A DNA stretch of 41,588 nt from an uncultured Clostridia bacterium (GTDB taxonomy: Bacteria; Bacillota; Clostridia; Oscillospirales; Acutalibacteraceae): contig CALWIO010000019.1 in NCBI GenBank assembly GCA_944380765.1, positions 1 through 41,588 on the forward strand, read 5' to 3'. Positions 34,102 through 41,588 of this stretch are shown here, piece by piece. Under the pieces are notes generated by a model, which saw only the letters and a program-made list of their open reading frames with translations, searched no databases and had not been told where the DNA came from. The position numbers were made by a program, and so were the translations under genes. How positions within the stretch are numbered: position 1 is the stretch's first letter; each line of letters begins with the position of its first letter.

Positions 34102-34848
34102 TATCAGTAAGCGAAATCGGTATAGGAAACCTCGATTTTGCCCGCGCCCTTACCGGTTACGGGAATCTTTGTGATTAAAAGGTCAGCCTGAAGATTCAGC
34201 GACTGTACATTCATGGTGTATGAATAGTCAAAGCTCTTAAGCGTTCCGTCCTCTATTACAAGAGTGAGAAGTATGCTGTTGAATGTTACCTGAGAGCCTG
34301 TTACCTGAAGTCTTGAACTGAACGAGCCCAGAGCGTTAGCCATATCCGTCTTTACTTCCTCTTCGGTTATAAAGTCGTTCATAGCGTGGTTAAGCGGGTT
34401 AGCCGCGCTGCCCTTCTGGGGATTCTCACAGGATTCAAGCTGAACAATGTATTTGTTTCCGTCAACCTTGTAATTCTTTATATCGCCCTCTTCAAGAGTC
34501 ATGGCTTTAAGAAGGAACTTATCCTTACCCATTTCCTCGGGAGCTTCTTTTGCGCCTTTGGCTACCTTGGCTGTCTTTGCGGGGTCGTCTTTTGTTCCGG
34601 TGATGTCAAGGAACTGACCTACAACCGACTCAACATTCGCGTTGCTGTCAACAAGTCCGATAATGGTGTTGAGAGAGCTTGAAGCGTCCTCGCCGCTGCT
34701 GTTGAGAACCTGAAGGTTCTGTGTGAAATAGCATTTTCTTGACCATGTGTAGCCGGCTTTTGCGGCTTTCGCGGTCGCTTCGTTGATGGCTTTTACTACC
34801 GCGGCTTTATCGTTAGCGGTTGATGAGCCGCCGCCGGAAGTGCTGTCG
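34102..34848. repeat. 747-bp exact direct repeat, copy B
   Basis: Identical to 32983-33729, at a constant offset of 1119 bases. It starts just before the stop codon of copy B and ends in its linker. Confidence 0.93.
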
Positions 34849-35159
34849 TCCGAAGTATTGCCGTCATCGGAAGTGCTGCCGTCGTCCGAAGTGCTGCCGT
34901 CATCGGAGGTGCCGAAAATATCGTCAAGCGAATCGTCCTCTGTGGGAGTTTCGGTATTATTGCCGCCTGTGTTCTGCGTTCCCGAAGCGACTGACGCCGT
35001 ATCGGGTGAAAAAGCGATTACAGACAGTGAATATACCAACGCGACCGCAAGGAAAAATGCCAGCGATTTTGTGAATGTTCCGAAGAATAGCTTTCTGTTT
35101 TTGGTTTTCTTTTCTATGGAAGCTTGTACTTCCTCAGGTGTTTTAACCTTTTTTGCCAT
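34104..35159 (-). CDS. Membrane-anchored exported protein, duplicated copy B
   Basis: This 351-residue relative of copy A starts MAKKVKTPEEVQ, with AAGGGG upstream; a longer reading to 35231 lacks a ribosome site. It has one helix (about 30-50), a linker that shares TEDDSLDDIFG with copy A but then has SDDGST repeats, and the same C-terminal domain, residue for residue. The N-terminal 100 residues differ strongly from copy A while the rest is identical in DNA, which fits gene conversion or a very recent partial duplication. Function is unknown. It has its own promoter and is the first gene of the pair. Confidence 0.8.
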   Translation of the reverse strand: MAKKVKTPEEVQASIEKKTKNRKLFFGTFTKSLAFFLAVALVYSLSVIAFSPDTASVASGTQNTGGNNTETPTEDDSLDDIFGTSDDGSTSDDGSTSDDGNTSDDSTSGGGSSTANDKAAVVKAINEATAKAAKAGYTWSRKCYFTQNLQVLNSSGEDASSSLNTIIGLVDSNANVESVVGQFLDITGTKDDPAKTAKVAKGAKEAPEEMGKDKFLLKAMTLEEGDIKNYKVDGNKYIVQLESCENPQKGSAANPLNHAMNDFITEEEVKTDMANALGSFSSRLQVTGSQVTFNSILLTLVIEDGTLKSFDYSYTMNVQSLNLQADLLITKIPVTGKGAGKIEVSYTDFAY

Positions 35160-35202
35160 TCTGGTTTCCCCTTTCGATTTTATGTGTAAAATATACATAC
35201 TA

Positions 35203-35231
35203 AATTTACAATAAATTTCACAAATTGTCAA
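35203..35231 (-). promoter_or_regulatory. Promoter of the duplicated gene pair
   Basis: On the minus strand TTGACA (35226-35231) and TAAATT (35203-35208) are 17 bp apart, just past the maf stop. The predicted leader is about 40 bases. Confidence 0.7.
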
Positions 35232-35238
35232 TCAGTTT

Positions 35239-35802
35239 TTAATCATTTTTAAAAATCTTTTGATAAAGGCTTGAAAGCGGCAGTCCGACCACATTGAAAT
35301 AGTCGCCCCGGATACCTTTTACAAATCTTGCCGCGTAGCCCTGAATACCGTAGGCGCCCGCCTTGTCAAAGCAGTCGCCGGTAGCGATATATTCGTTTAT
35401 CTCGCTGTCGGAAATTTCCGCGAACTCAACCTCGGTCTTTTCAAAAAACGAGATTTCCTTTTCTCCTTTTAAAGCGCAGACGCCGGTATATACAAAGTGG
35501 GTTCTGCCCGAAAGCGCCCTGAGCATTTTATACGCCTCGTCCGCGGTTTTGGGCTTGCCGAGTATTCTGCCGCCCGACACCACAACCGTATCGGCGCCTA
35601 TCACGGTTTCGTCAGCTTCTCTTTTAACCGCCGCCGCCTTTCTGCGCGCAAGGCACACCACCGCCTCCTCAGGCGGTGTTCCCGGCTTTAAGCTCTCGTC
35701 CGTATCGGCTGAGCGCACCTCAAAATCAAAACCGGCGCTTTTAAGTATCCCGCTTCTTCGGGGAGATTTTGAGGCGAGAATTATTTTCGGGTTTCGGCTC
35801 AT
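35239..35802 (-). CDS. maf: Maf-family nucleoside triphosphate pyrophosphatase
   Basis: Maf proteins hydrolyse non-canonical or pyrimidine nucleoside triphosphates to monophosphates and are linked to division arrest and house-cleaning. The 187-residue protein has ASKSPRR (11-17), VIGADTVVV, LGKPKTADEA, DKAGAYGIQG and GDYFNVVGLP, all family motifs. The ATG overlaps the NUDIX stop as ATGA. It is the last gene of the murL-murD-nudix-maf operon. Confidence 0.94.
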   Translation of the reverse strand: MSRNPKIILASKSPRRSGILKSAGFDFEVRSADTDESLKPGTPPEEAVVCLARRKAAAVKREADETVIGADTVVVSGGRILGKPKTADEAYKMLRALSGRTHFVYTGVCALKGEKEISFFEKTEVEFAEISDSEINEYIATGDCFDKAGAYGIQGYAARFVKGIRGDYFNVVGLPLSSLYQKIFKND

Positions 35803-36344
35803 ATTCTGCCCTCTTTTTTCATTATATATATTTTCAGCACCGCCGTCTGGGTTTTTGAGTCGGGCAGTTTGCCGTTCATCACCATTTGAACCGCCTTTTC
35901 AAGCGGAATTTTAAACACCTCCAAAAATTCGTCCTCATCGGGATTCTGCTGCCCGAAGCTGAGCCCCGTCGCGAGGTAAAGATGGATTATCTCTCCGCAG
36001 TAGCCGGGAGAGGGATAGAGCTTTCCGAGCGAAACGATTTTCTCGGCAACGGCTCCCGTTTCCTCTTTTAATTCCCTTACGCCCGCCTCAAAGGGGTCCT
36101 CGCCCTTTTCGAGCTTTCCGGCAGGCAGCTCGGTTACGATTTCCGCGTAAGGGTAGCGGAACTGTTTTACAAAATACAGGTTGTCCTCGCTGTCAAGGGG
36201 AGCTATCATAACTCCGCCGTTGTGCTCGACAACCTCCCTGCGGGCGGTTTTGCCGTTGGGAAGAAGCGCCTCGTCAACCCTGAGATTTACTATTTTACCT
36301 TTAAATATGTATTCCTGCTTCAAAGGTTTTTCGGTAAGCTCCAT
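35799..36344 (-). CDS. NUDIX hydrolase, ADP-ribose pyrophosphatase type
   Basis: This 181-residue protein has the NUDIX box (GKLEKGEDPFEAGVRELKEE followed by TG) and the upstream FRYPYAEIVTELPAG segment of ADP-ribose pyrophosphatases. It probably splits ADP-ribose to AMP and ribose-5-phosphate. Its ATG shares one base with the murD stop (TAATG) and its stop overlaps maf, so all are translationally coupled. Substrate within the NUDIX family is inferred. Confidence 0.92.
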   Translation of the reverse strand: MELTEKPLKQEYIFKGKIVNLRVDEALLPNGKTARREVVEHNGGVMIAPLDSEDNLYFVKQFRYPYAEIVTELPAGKLEKGEDPFEAGVRELKEETGAVAEKIVSLGKLYPSPGYCGEIIHLYLATGLSFGQQNPDEDEFLEVFKIPLEKAVQMVMNGKLPDSKTQTAVLKIYIMKKEGRI

Positions 36345-37645
36345 TATTTTTCTCCTCCGTACTTTCTCACAAGCTCCTTAAAGCGTCTGCCCTTTTCCTC
36401 AAAATTCTTATACTCGTTATAGCTTGAAGCCGCCGGCGACAGAACGCAGACTCTGCCTTTTTGTGTTTTCTCGTAAGCCGTTTTGACGGCTTCTTCAAGA
36501 TTTTCCGCTTTAACAAGCTGTTTTTTGGTTCCTGCCGAGAGCATCATATCTATTATTTTATGTCCTGTGGTTTTTGTTCCTATTATGACCTCTACGCCGC
36601 TGTTTTCCAGATCCGCGGCAAAATCCGTATAGTCAATTCCCCTGTCAAGTCCGCCGATAATCAGCGTCTGAGGAGACAGCGCCTCCACGCTGCACATAAC
36701 CGCTCTGGGCACGGTGGCTATGCAGTCATTGTAAAAGGAAATTCCGCGGTATTCGCCCACAGGCTCCATACGGTGTTCTATTCCCTCAAAGTCGGCGGCG
36801 GCTTCCGCGGCGTGTTGGTCGCTGACATTAAAAAGTCTTGCCGCGGCAAGGGCATACAGCACATCATGGCGGTTATGCCTGCCTTTAAGCCGGGGGTTAT
36901 CAAGCGTAAAGGGGAGTTTGTCCTCTTCGCTGACAGCGATTTTGCGGGACTTGATTTCTTCCGGGTTTATAAACCTATCTACGCCCTGACTGCCGTTATA
37001 TATAAATGTATCGTCCTTTCCCTGATACCTTACTATGTTCAGCTTGGCGTTTACATATCCGCTCATTCCGCCCTTGTAATGTTCAAGGTGCTCCTCATAT
37101 ATGTTTGTGATAACCGCCACCTGCGGCGAGCTGTGGGTAAATTCGAGCTGATGTGAGGAAAGCTCGATTACCGCGGTTTTATCCCCGGTCATCTCGTCAA
37201 TATAGTCAAGTACGGGAAGCCCCATATTCCCCATAAGAACGCAGTCCACATTCCCCGCGCGCAGCATTTTGTATATCAGCGTGGAAGTTGTTGTTTTGCC
37301 CTTGGTGCCGGTTACTCCCACTTTTTTGCAGGGGGCGTATTTTAAGAACAAATCCGTCTGACAGGTGACAAAGGTGTTTTCGGGAATTTCGACCTCGGCA
37401 AAGGATATGCCGGGACTTTTTATCACCACATCAAAGCCGTCCAGACAATCAAGATAGTTTTCGCCGCATACAACGGCGACATTTTCATCGTCTGTATTCT
37501 GCTCTTTTCCGTCTGCGACGGTCAGCTTTTTCTCCGGCAGATATCTCCTTATATAATTGTATGTGGATTTTCCCTCTCTGCCGAAGCCGAGAATGAGCAC
37601 CGATTTATCCTTTAAAAACTCAATTATCGGAGGCAACAAGCTCAT
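36344..37645 (-). CDS. murD: MurD-type UDP-MurNAc-L-Ala:glutamate ligase, probably the L-Glu-using MurD2 form
   Basis: MurD ligases add glutamate to UDP-MurNAc-L-alanine in the cytoplasm. The 433-residue protein has the N-terminal UDP-binding segment VLILGFGREG (17-26), the ATP loop GVTGTKGKTTT (110-120), ELSSHQLE (161-168), TNIYEEHLEHY (180-190) and LSPAASSYNEYKNFEEKGRRF. In the C-terminal domain it has NDCIATVPRA (306-315) where standard MurD has a DSKATNP-like motif. This and its overlap with a MurL-like gene suggest MurD2, which adds L-Glu instead of D-Glu. AAAGGAG precedes the ATG, which lies 26 bases inside the upstream gene. Ligase identity is secure; the L-Glu preference is inferred. 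Confidence 0.9.
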   Translation of the reverse strand: MSLLPPIIEFLKDKSVLILGFGREGKSTYNYIRRYLPEKKLTVADGKEQNTDDENVAVVCGENYLDCLDGFDVVIKSPGISFAEVEIPENTFVTCQTDLFLKYAPCKKVGVTGTKGKTTTSTLIYKMLRAGNVDCVLMGNMGLPVLDYIDEMTGDKTAVIELSSHQLEFTHSSPQVAVITNIYEEHLEHYKGGMSGYVNAKLNIVRYQGKDDTFIYNGSQGVDRFINPEEIKSRKIAVSEEDKLPFTLDNPRLKGRHNRHDVLYALAAARLFNVSDQHAAEAAADFEGIEHRMEPVGEYRGISFYNDCIATVPRAVMCSVEALSPQTLIIGGLDRGIDYTDFAADLENSGVEVIIGTKTTGHKIIDMMLSAGTKKQLVKAENLEEAVKTAYEKTQKGRVCVLSPAASSYNEYKNFEEKGRRFKELVRKYGGEK

Positions 37646-38999
37646 ACATCTCCTTTATTTCCTCTAAAAACCCGTCGGGGACATTGTGCGCGGGATTGTA
37701 TTCTTTCAGAAGCTCCTTATTTATATTCCGGTCGCCTCCGTTTTCAAAAAATCTGCGAAGCAGGACGGGAAGCTCCTTATTTTCGCTTTTCAGCTTTTCG
37801 CCGGTCATAAACAAAGCAAGCCGTATCTCGTCGGAAGTGCCGACACATTCAAAGGGTTTAATACCCTTAAAGCCGGTCAGCCCGTCAAAATCCCCGGTCA
37901 GATCTTCGTCATTGAGCAAATCCGAGCCGAAAATCTTAGTAAGGCGCTCATAATCCACAAATGGCGAAAGCATTATGAACACGAAAAGGCATTTGGCGCA
38001 TTTGCCGCACCAGCGGTTTTCGCGGCTCCCCCGGTTGCAGCTTCTGAAAACATCAAGATACTGCGGACACGAGGCGAAGTACTTTGCTATCTGTAACTCG
38101 TTGAAAGGGCGCAGAAGCGAAAAATACCTTATCTCGTTCATTATGTTCTTTTCGGTGTATTTTCTGAAATCCTCCTCAAAGGCATAGGACTTTGAATACT
38201 GATGATTTATATCGGTCCCCCTGACATTCGACTGATTGGCGCTGCTCTCGTTGGACAGCACTATGTTGCGCGCGCCGATTAAATAGGCACAGTAAAAGGA
38301 CAAAAACGCCACTATCGCCGAAAAGGGAGTATGGCCGTTCAAATATCCGAGAGCGTTCAGGTCAAGAAGATTTTTGTCTATTGTGCGGTAGGTTTTTAAA
38401 ATCCTGTCCTCCCCGTATCCGCCTCTTATAACCGTCATGGTTCTCGCGGTCTGGTCGTTTACGGTAAAAAACATATTTTTATCACGGTATCTTTTTAAAA
38501 GCTCGGTGGTTACAGCCGAGTCCTTGCCGCCACCGACCGCGATAAGGTTCAGCTCTTCGCAGGAATAATCAAAAAGAGGGTAATCCCGGTTTTCCGCCCG
38601 GCATACTATATTCATAAAAGTTTCGCTGTCGGCTGAAATTCCGTTTCGGTAAAAGAACTCGCCCAAGCCGTTAAAATACAGCTTTTTCCACCAGCGAATA
38701 TCCCACTCGTCAAGATGGCCGCAGTCCACATACACCGTAGGCGGACAGGCGCATTTCCAGTAGCTTACAAGCTCCACCATGCCGAGGGCGAACACCATTC
38801 TTTCCGCCGCGGGACTTGAAAAGGGGTTTTTTTCGCCGTCTTTTATCTCTATTCTGGTTTCGGGGTGAAACTCCGGCCCGTTTTCAAGGCTGAAATCATA
38901 TCTTATAAGAATTTCGCCGTCTTTTTCTGAAAGCTCATAGCCCCTGTAAACAAAAGACGGGTGCCGCTCGCGCAGCTGCTCAAATTTAGTTTTTTCCAT
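37620..38999 (-). CDS. murL: MurL-like UDP-MurNAc-L-Ala-L-Glu epimerase
   Basis: MurL of Xanthomonas epimerises the terminal L-Glu of UDP-MurNAc-L-Ala-L-Glu to D-Glu in an ATP-dependent reaction, replacing glutamate racemase for wall synthesis. This 459-residue protein has the layout I associate with that family: an N-terminal domain, the PP-loop-like AVGGGKDSAVT (154-164), NGHTPFSAI (221-229), SNESSANQ (249-256) and a cysteine triplet CGKCAKC (Cys331, 334, 337). It overlaps the MurD gene by 26 bases, the expected partner. GGGAG precedes the ATG and a good promoter lies upstream. The family call is from memory of motifs and context; a general PP-loop ATPase is the alternative. Confidence 0.8.
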   Translation of the reverse strand: MEKTKFEQLRERHPSFVYRGYELSEKDGEILIRYDFSLENGPEFHPETRIEIKDGEKNPFSSPAAERMVFALGMVELVSYWKCACPPTVYVDCGHLDEWDIRWWKKLYFNGLGEFFYRNGISADSETFMNIVCRAENRDYPLFDYSCEELNLIAVGGGKDSAVTTELLKRYRDKNMFFTVNDQTARTMTVIRGGYGEDRILKTYRTIDKNLLDLNALGYLNGHTPFSAIVAFLSFYCAYLIGARNIVLSNESSANQSNVRGTDINHQYSKSYAFEEDFRKYTEKNIMNEIRYFSLLRPFNELQIAKYFASCPQYLDVFRSCNRGSRENRWCGKCAKCLFVFIMLSPFVDYERLTKIFGSDLLNDEDLTGDFDGLTGFKGIKPFECVGTSDEIRLALFMTGEKLKSENKELPVLLRRFFENGGDRNINKELLKEYNPAHNVPDGFLEEIKEMYELVASDN

Positions 39000-39037
39000 T
39001 TTAATCTCCCGTTTGCCGTTTGACGATATATATATTA

Positions 39038-39066
39038 ATTATACCTTTTGCCTCCCGAAAAATCAA
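39038..39066 (-). promoter_or_regulatory. Promoter of the murL-murD-nudix-maf operon
   Basis: On the minus strand TTGATT (39061-39066) and TATAAT (39038-39043) are separated by 17 bp, about 40 bases before the murL ATG. Confidence 0.75.
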
Positions 39067-39111
39067 CAGAAAAAGGTCGCGGAACAAATTTAAAAAAATA
39101 TAAAAATACCG

Positions 39112-39140
39112 TTGCATTACTTATGCAATTATGCTATAAT
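39112..39140 (+). promoter_or_regulatory. Promoter of the EF-G-like gene with inverted repeat
   Basis: TTGCAT (39112-39117) and TATAAT (39135-39140) are 17 bp apart. The -35 box is also the left half of an inverted repeat TTGCAT-N5-ATGCAA (39112-39128), which could be an operator in the promoter. Confidence 0.75.
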
Positions 39141-39214
39141 TTGCTCATACTGTTTTCAAAAATTATGTATTTTTTACATAGATACGGTAAATTAAGAAAG
39201 GGAGGATTGCTTTT

Positions 39215-41281
39215 ATGAAGGCTTATACCTCAAACAACATCAGAAATATTGCCGTGCTCGGTCACGGCGGGAAAGGAAAAACAACGCTTTGCGAGGCAAT
39301 GCTTTATATATCCGGCGCTTCCGACCGGCTCGGCAAGGTATCCGACGGCAACACCGTTCTGGACTTTGACACAGAAGAAAAACGCAGAAAATCCTCGGTT
39401 TCTTCCGCTATGGCGGCGATTGAGTGGGACAACACCAAGCTCAACATTATCGACGCTCCCGGTCTTTTTGACTTTGAGAACGGAGCGGCGGAAGCGGTGC
39501 GCGCGGCAGAAGCGGTGCTTATAGTTACAAGCGCGGGCTCCGGCGTTGATGTGGGTACTCAGAAAGCCTTTAAGGCCGCCGAGAAACGCGGTCTGGCAAA
39601 ATTCTTCGCCGTTACCAAAACCGATTCCGACCACCGCAGCTTTTACAAGACTTTTGAGGCTCTTAAAGAGGAATACGGCAACAAGCTCTGCCCGACGATT
39701 ATCCCCTATATGGAAGGCAGCATTACAAAGTGCTACATAAACCTTATGACAGGAATGGCTTTTGAATATGCCGACGGCAAAGCCGTTAAGGTAGCCGTGC
39801 CCTCCGACCCGGTTGTTGAGGAGATGACCTCCGCGTTTATGGAGGCTGTCGCCACTACCGATGATGCTCTTATGGAAAAATTCTTTGAGGGCGAGCCCTT
39901 TACTCAGGAGGAAATCTTAAAAGGACTCTGCACCGGCATTTTTGACGGTTCCATATATCCCGTTTACGCGGTAGCCGGTCTTACCGCGGCAGCCGTTGAC
40001 CAGCTTCTTTACGGTCTTGCCTGGTCCGCTCCCGGTGCTTACGGCTACGCGGGCGAAACTGCTAAAACCGAAGACGGTGAGGAAACTCTTTTGCCCTGCG
40101 ATGTTAACGGGCCTCTTGCGGCTGTCTGCTTTAAGACGGTTGCGGACCCCTTTGTAGGAAAGATGTCCTTCTTCAAGGTTGTTTCCGGCAAGCTGACCGC
40201 TGAAACCCAGGCTTATAATCCCCGCACGGGCGAAACCGAAAAAATGGGCAAAATCGTTACGGTCAAGGGCGCCAAGCAGGAGGACGCCAAGGAAATTATC
40301 GCCGGCGACATCGGCGTTGTCACAAAACTCGCCAAGGTAAAAACCGGCGACACGCTCTGTGACGCTAAAAATATTGTTATCTTAGACGGAGTTGACGCTC
40401 CAGCCCCCTGCCTTTCAATGGCGGTCAAGGTGCTTAAAAAAGGCGAGGAGGAAAAGGTCGCGCAGGGACTTTCAAGGCTTATGGAAGAGGACCCCTCAAT
40501 CAGCTTTTCCATCAACAAGGAAACAAAGGAGCAGATTCTCTCCGGTCTGGGCGAACAGCATCTTGATGTAATCGTTTCTAAACTTAAAAACAAATTCGGC
40601 GTAGAGGTTAACCTTTCTGTACCTAAGGTAGCTTACAGGGAAACAATACGCAAAAAAGCCGAAGCTCAGGGCAAGCACAAAAAGCAGTCCGGCGGTCACG
40701 GTCAGTTCGGAGATGTGTGGATTCGCTTTGAGCCCTGCGACAGCGAAGAGCTTGTGTTTGAGGAAGAAGTGTTCGGCGGCGCCGTTCCTAAGAATTTCTT
40801 CCCCGCGGTTGAAAAGGGACTGCGCGAATGCGTTACAAAGGGCGTTCTTGCCGGATACCCGATGGTAGGCGTTAAAGCCACCCTTTACGACGGCTCATAT
40901 CACCCGGTTGACTCCTCGGAAATGGCGTTCAAAACAGCGGCTTCGCTGGCTTACAAGGCGGCTATACCGAAAGCAGACCCCACAATTCTTGAACCTGTCG
41001 GCACGCTCGTTGCCTATATGCCCGATGATAATCTGGGCGACATAATGGGCGACATCACCAAACGCCGCGGCAGAGTTCTGGGCATGGGTCCGGCTGACGA
41101 GCCGAGAATGCAGGAGCTTACGGCAGAAGTTCCCATGGCGGAAATGGGCGACTTTACAACGGTACTCCGCTCGGTAACCGCCGGCAGAGGCTCGTTCCGC
41201 TTTGAGTTTACCCGCTATGAGCAGGCTCCGCAGAATGTGGTTGAAAAAGTAATCGCAGAAGCCTCTGTTGACGAGGAATAA
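39215..41281 (+). CDS. Elongation factor G-like GTPase (EF-G paralogue)
   Basis: This 688-residue protein has the full EF-G domain order: GTPase, domain II, and the C-terminal domains with LSGLGEQHLDVIVSKL and GHGQFGDVWIRFEP. Its GTPase motifs depart from true EF-G: the P-loop is GHGGKGKT (16-23), switch II is DAPGLFDF (80-87) with Leu84 where EF-G has the catalytic His, the switch I threonine is replaced by serine, and the G4 motif is TKTD (134-137). Such paralogues are common in clostridia beside a standard fusA; translation rescue or a specialised ribosome role is possible. The GGGAGG ribosome site is nine bases before the ATG. No drug-resistance claim is supported. Confidence 0.92.
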   Translation: MKAYTSNNIRNIAVLGHGGKGKTTLCEAMLYISGASDRLGKVSDGNTVLDFDTEEKRRKSSVSSAMAAIEWDNTKLNIIDAPGLFDFENGAAEAVRAAEAVLIVTSAGSGVDVGTQKAFKAAEKRGLAKFFAVTKTDSDHRSFYKTFEALKEEYGNKLCPTIIPYMEGSITKCYINLMTGMAFEYADGKAVKVAVPSDPVVEEMTSAFMEAVATTDDALMEKFFEGEPFTQEEILKGLCTGIFDGSIYPVYAVAGLTAAAVDQLLYGLAWSAPGAYGYAGETAKTEDGEETLLPCDVNGPLAAVCFKTVADPFVGKMSFFKVVSGKLTAETQAYNPRTGETEKMGKIVTVKGAKQEDAKEIIAGDIGVVTKLAKVKTGDTLCDAKNIVILDGVDAPAPCLSMAVKVLKKGEEEKVAQGLSRLMEEDPSISFSINKETKEQILSGLGEQHLDVIVSKLKNKFGVEVNLSVPKVAYRETIRKKAEAQGKHKKQSGGHGQFGDVWIRFEPCDSEELVFEEEVFGGAVPKNFFPAVEKGLRECVTKGVLAGYPMVGVKATLYDGSYHPVDSSEMAFKTAASLAYKAAIPKADPTILEPVGTLVAYMPDDNLGDIMGDITKRRGRVLGMGPADEPRMQELTAEVPMAEMGDFTTVLRSVTAGRGSFRFEFTRYEQAPQNVVEKVIAEASVDEE

Positions 41282-41292
41282 ACAATTTTCAG

Positions 41293-41324
41293 CGCCGCCG
41301 TTAACCGGCGGCGTTAAGTTTTTT
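41293..41324 (+). terminator. Terminator after the EF-G-like gene
   Basis: CGCCGCCG (41293-41300) pairs with CGGCGGCG (41306-41313), followed by TTAAG and a T run. Confidence 0.85.
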
Positions 41325-41437
41325 ATATATTATTTATGGTATAGAGTTTTGAATAACTGTTTTTCCGGCGATATGCGCAAGCTCCGGCTGGCGCCGGAGA
41401 AATGAAAATTGCGGCGCAGAAAATTAAAAAAAAACTC

Positions 41438-41466
41438 TTGACAGTCCACGCTGTGTTTGCTATAAT
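41438..41466 (+). promoter_or_regulatory. Consensus promoter of the tRNA-Leu gene
   Basis: TTGACA (41438-41443) and TATAAT (41461-41466) are exact consensus boxes 17 bp apart, 37 bases before the tRNA. Confidence 0.92.
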
Positions 41467-41502
41467 TACTGTTGCCGTTGAGAAACGGGCAATACAATAT
41501 TT

Positions 41503-41586
41503 GCGAGAGTGGCGGAATCGGCAGACGCGCACGTTTGAGGGGCGTGTGGTAATCCCGTACGGGTTCAAGTCCCGTCTCTCGCACCA
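41503..41586 (+). tRNA. tRNA-Leu (anticodon GAG)
   Basis: The acceptor stem GCGAGAG pairs with CTCTCGC (41576-41582), then comes discriminator A and an encoded CCA. The anticodon stem CACGT/GCGTG encloses the loop TTGAGGG, giving anticodon GAG at 41537-41539, which reads CUU and CUC. A long variable arm and the GGTTCAAGTCC T-loop are present, as in a class II tRNA-Leu. Confidence 0.97.
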
Positions 41587-41588
41587 AA

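Noticed and set aside
32985..35159. Duplicated genes as a mobile element
   Set aside because: There are no transposase, inverted ends or target-site repeats; the identity stops within the coding linker.
39215..41281. Tetracycline-resistance ribosomal protection protein
   Set aside because: The domain order is shared with EF-G in general, and the altered GTPase motifs fit the clostridial EF-G-like paralogues; nothing specific to Tet(M)/Tet(O) was seen.
41382..41399. Hairpin CTCCGGC/GCCGGAG as a terminator
   Set aside because: No T run follows on either strand; the EF-G-like gene already has a terminator at 41293.
41323..41587. Minus-strand coding frames over the tRNA
   Set aside because: They run through the tRNA-Leu gene and its promoter and are the usual antisense shadow of a tRNA.

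Overview
The window looks like chromosomal DNA of an anaerobic clostridial Firmicute, probably from the Ruminococcaceae/Oscillospiraceae neighbourhood. This is inferred from gene content: an rnfCDGEAB operon with ApbE, NusG-II and Gx companions, strong AGGAGG-type ribosome sites, AT-rich promoters, tRNA-Leu with encoded CCA, a clostridial-type EF-G paralogue, and no recognisable outer-membrane gene. No phage, insertion sequence, CRISPR array or rRNA was seen.

Layout. (1) 1-7013, minus strand: an operon apbE, NusG-domain-II protein, Gx transporter, rnfC, D, G, E, A, B, with mostly 1-4 nt overlaps and one clear promoter. It encodes the ferredoxin:NAD+ ion pump and the enzyme that flavinylates RnfG and RnfD. 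(2) 7026-11329, plus strand: an iron-type alcohol dehydrogenase, a GSAM-like class III aminotransferase behind a near-consensus promoter, and a two-domain class II aldolase, closed by a strong terminator. The pathway is not recognised. (3) 11359-32566, minus strand: a GNAT enzyme and a type IV pilus locus. In transcription order it encodes a PilP-like protein, a LysM plus secretin-N-domain protein, PilT, PilC, PilM, PilN, PilO, PilB, a PilX/GspK-like minor pilin, a 1224-residue giant minor pilin, a PilW-like minor pilin, two short pilins with their own promoters, a terminator, a YfhO-type membrane protein and the prepilin peptidase. (4) 32429-35231: a 556-base gap, then two tandem membrane-anchored proteins of unknown function whose last 747 bp are identical. 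(5) 35239-39066, minus strand: murL-like, murD (MurD2 type), a NUDIX hydrolase and maf in one overlapping operon. MurL with MurD2 is an alternative route to D-glutamate in peptidoglycan. (6) 39112-41588, plus strand: an EF-G-like GTPase with altered switch residues, a terminator and tRNA-Leu(GAG).

The most interesting part is the pilus locus. It has PilM/N/O/P alignment-complex homologues and a secretin-like periplasmic-domain protein that lacks the secretin pore and carries a LysM peptidoglycan-binding domain, which would suit a cell with a thick wall and no outer membrane. The giant minor pilin, the E5-lacking PilX/GspK-like protein and the YfhO gene beside the pilins suggest a decorated tip and possibly glycosylation. 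The MurL/MurD2 pair and the exact gene duplication are the other main points. All functions are read from sequence motifs and context; no searches were run.
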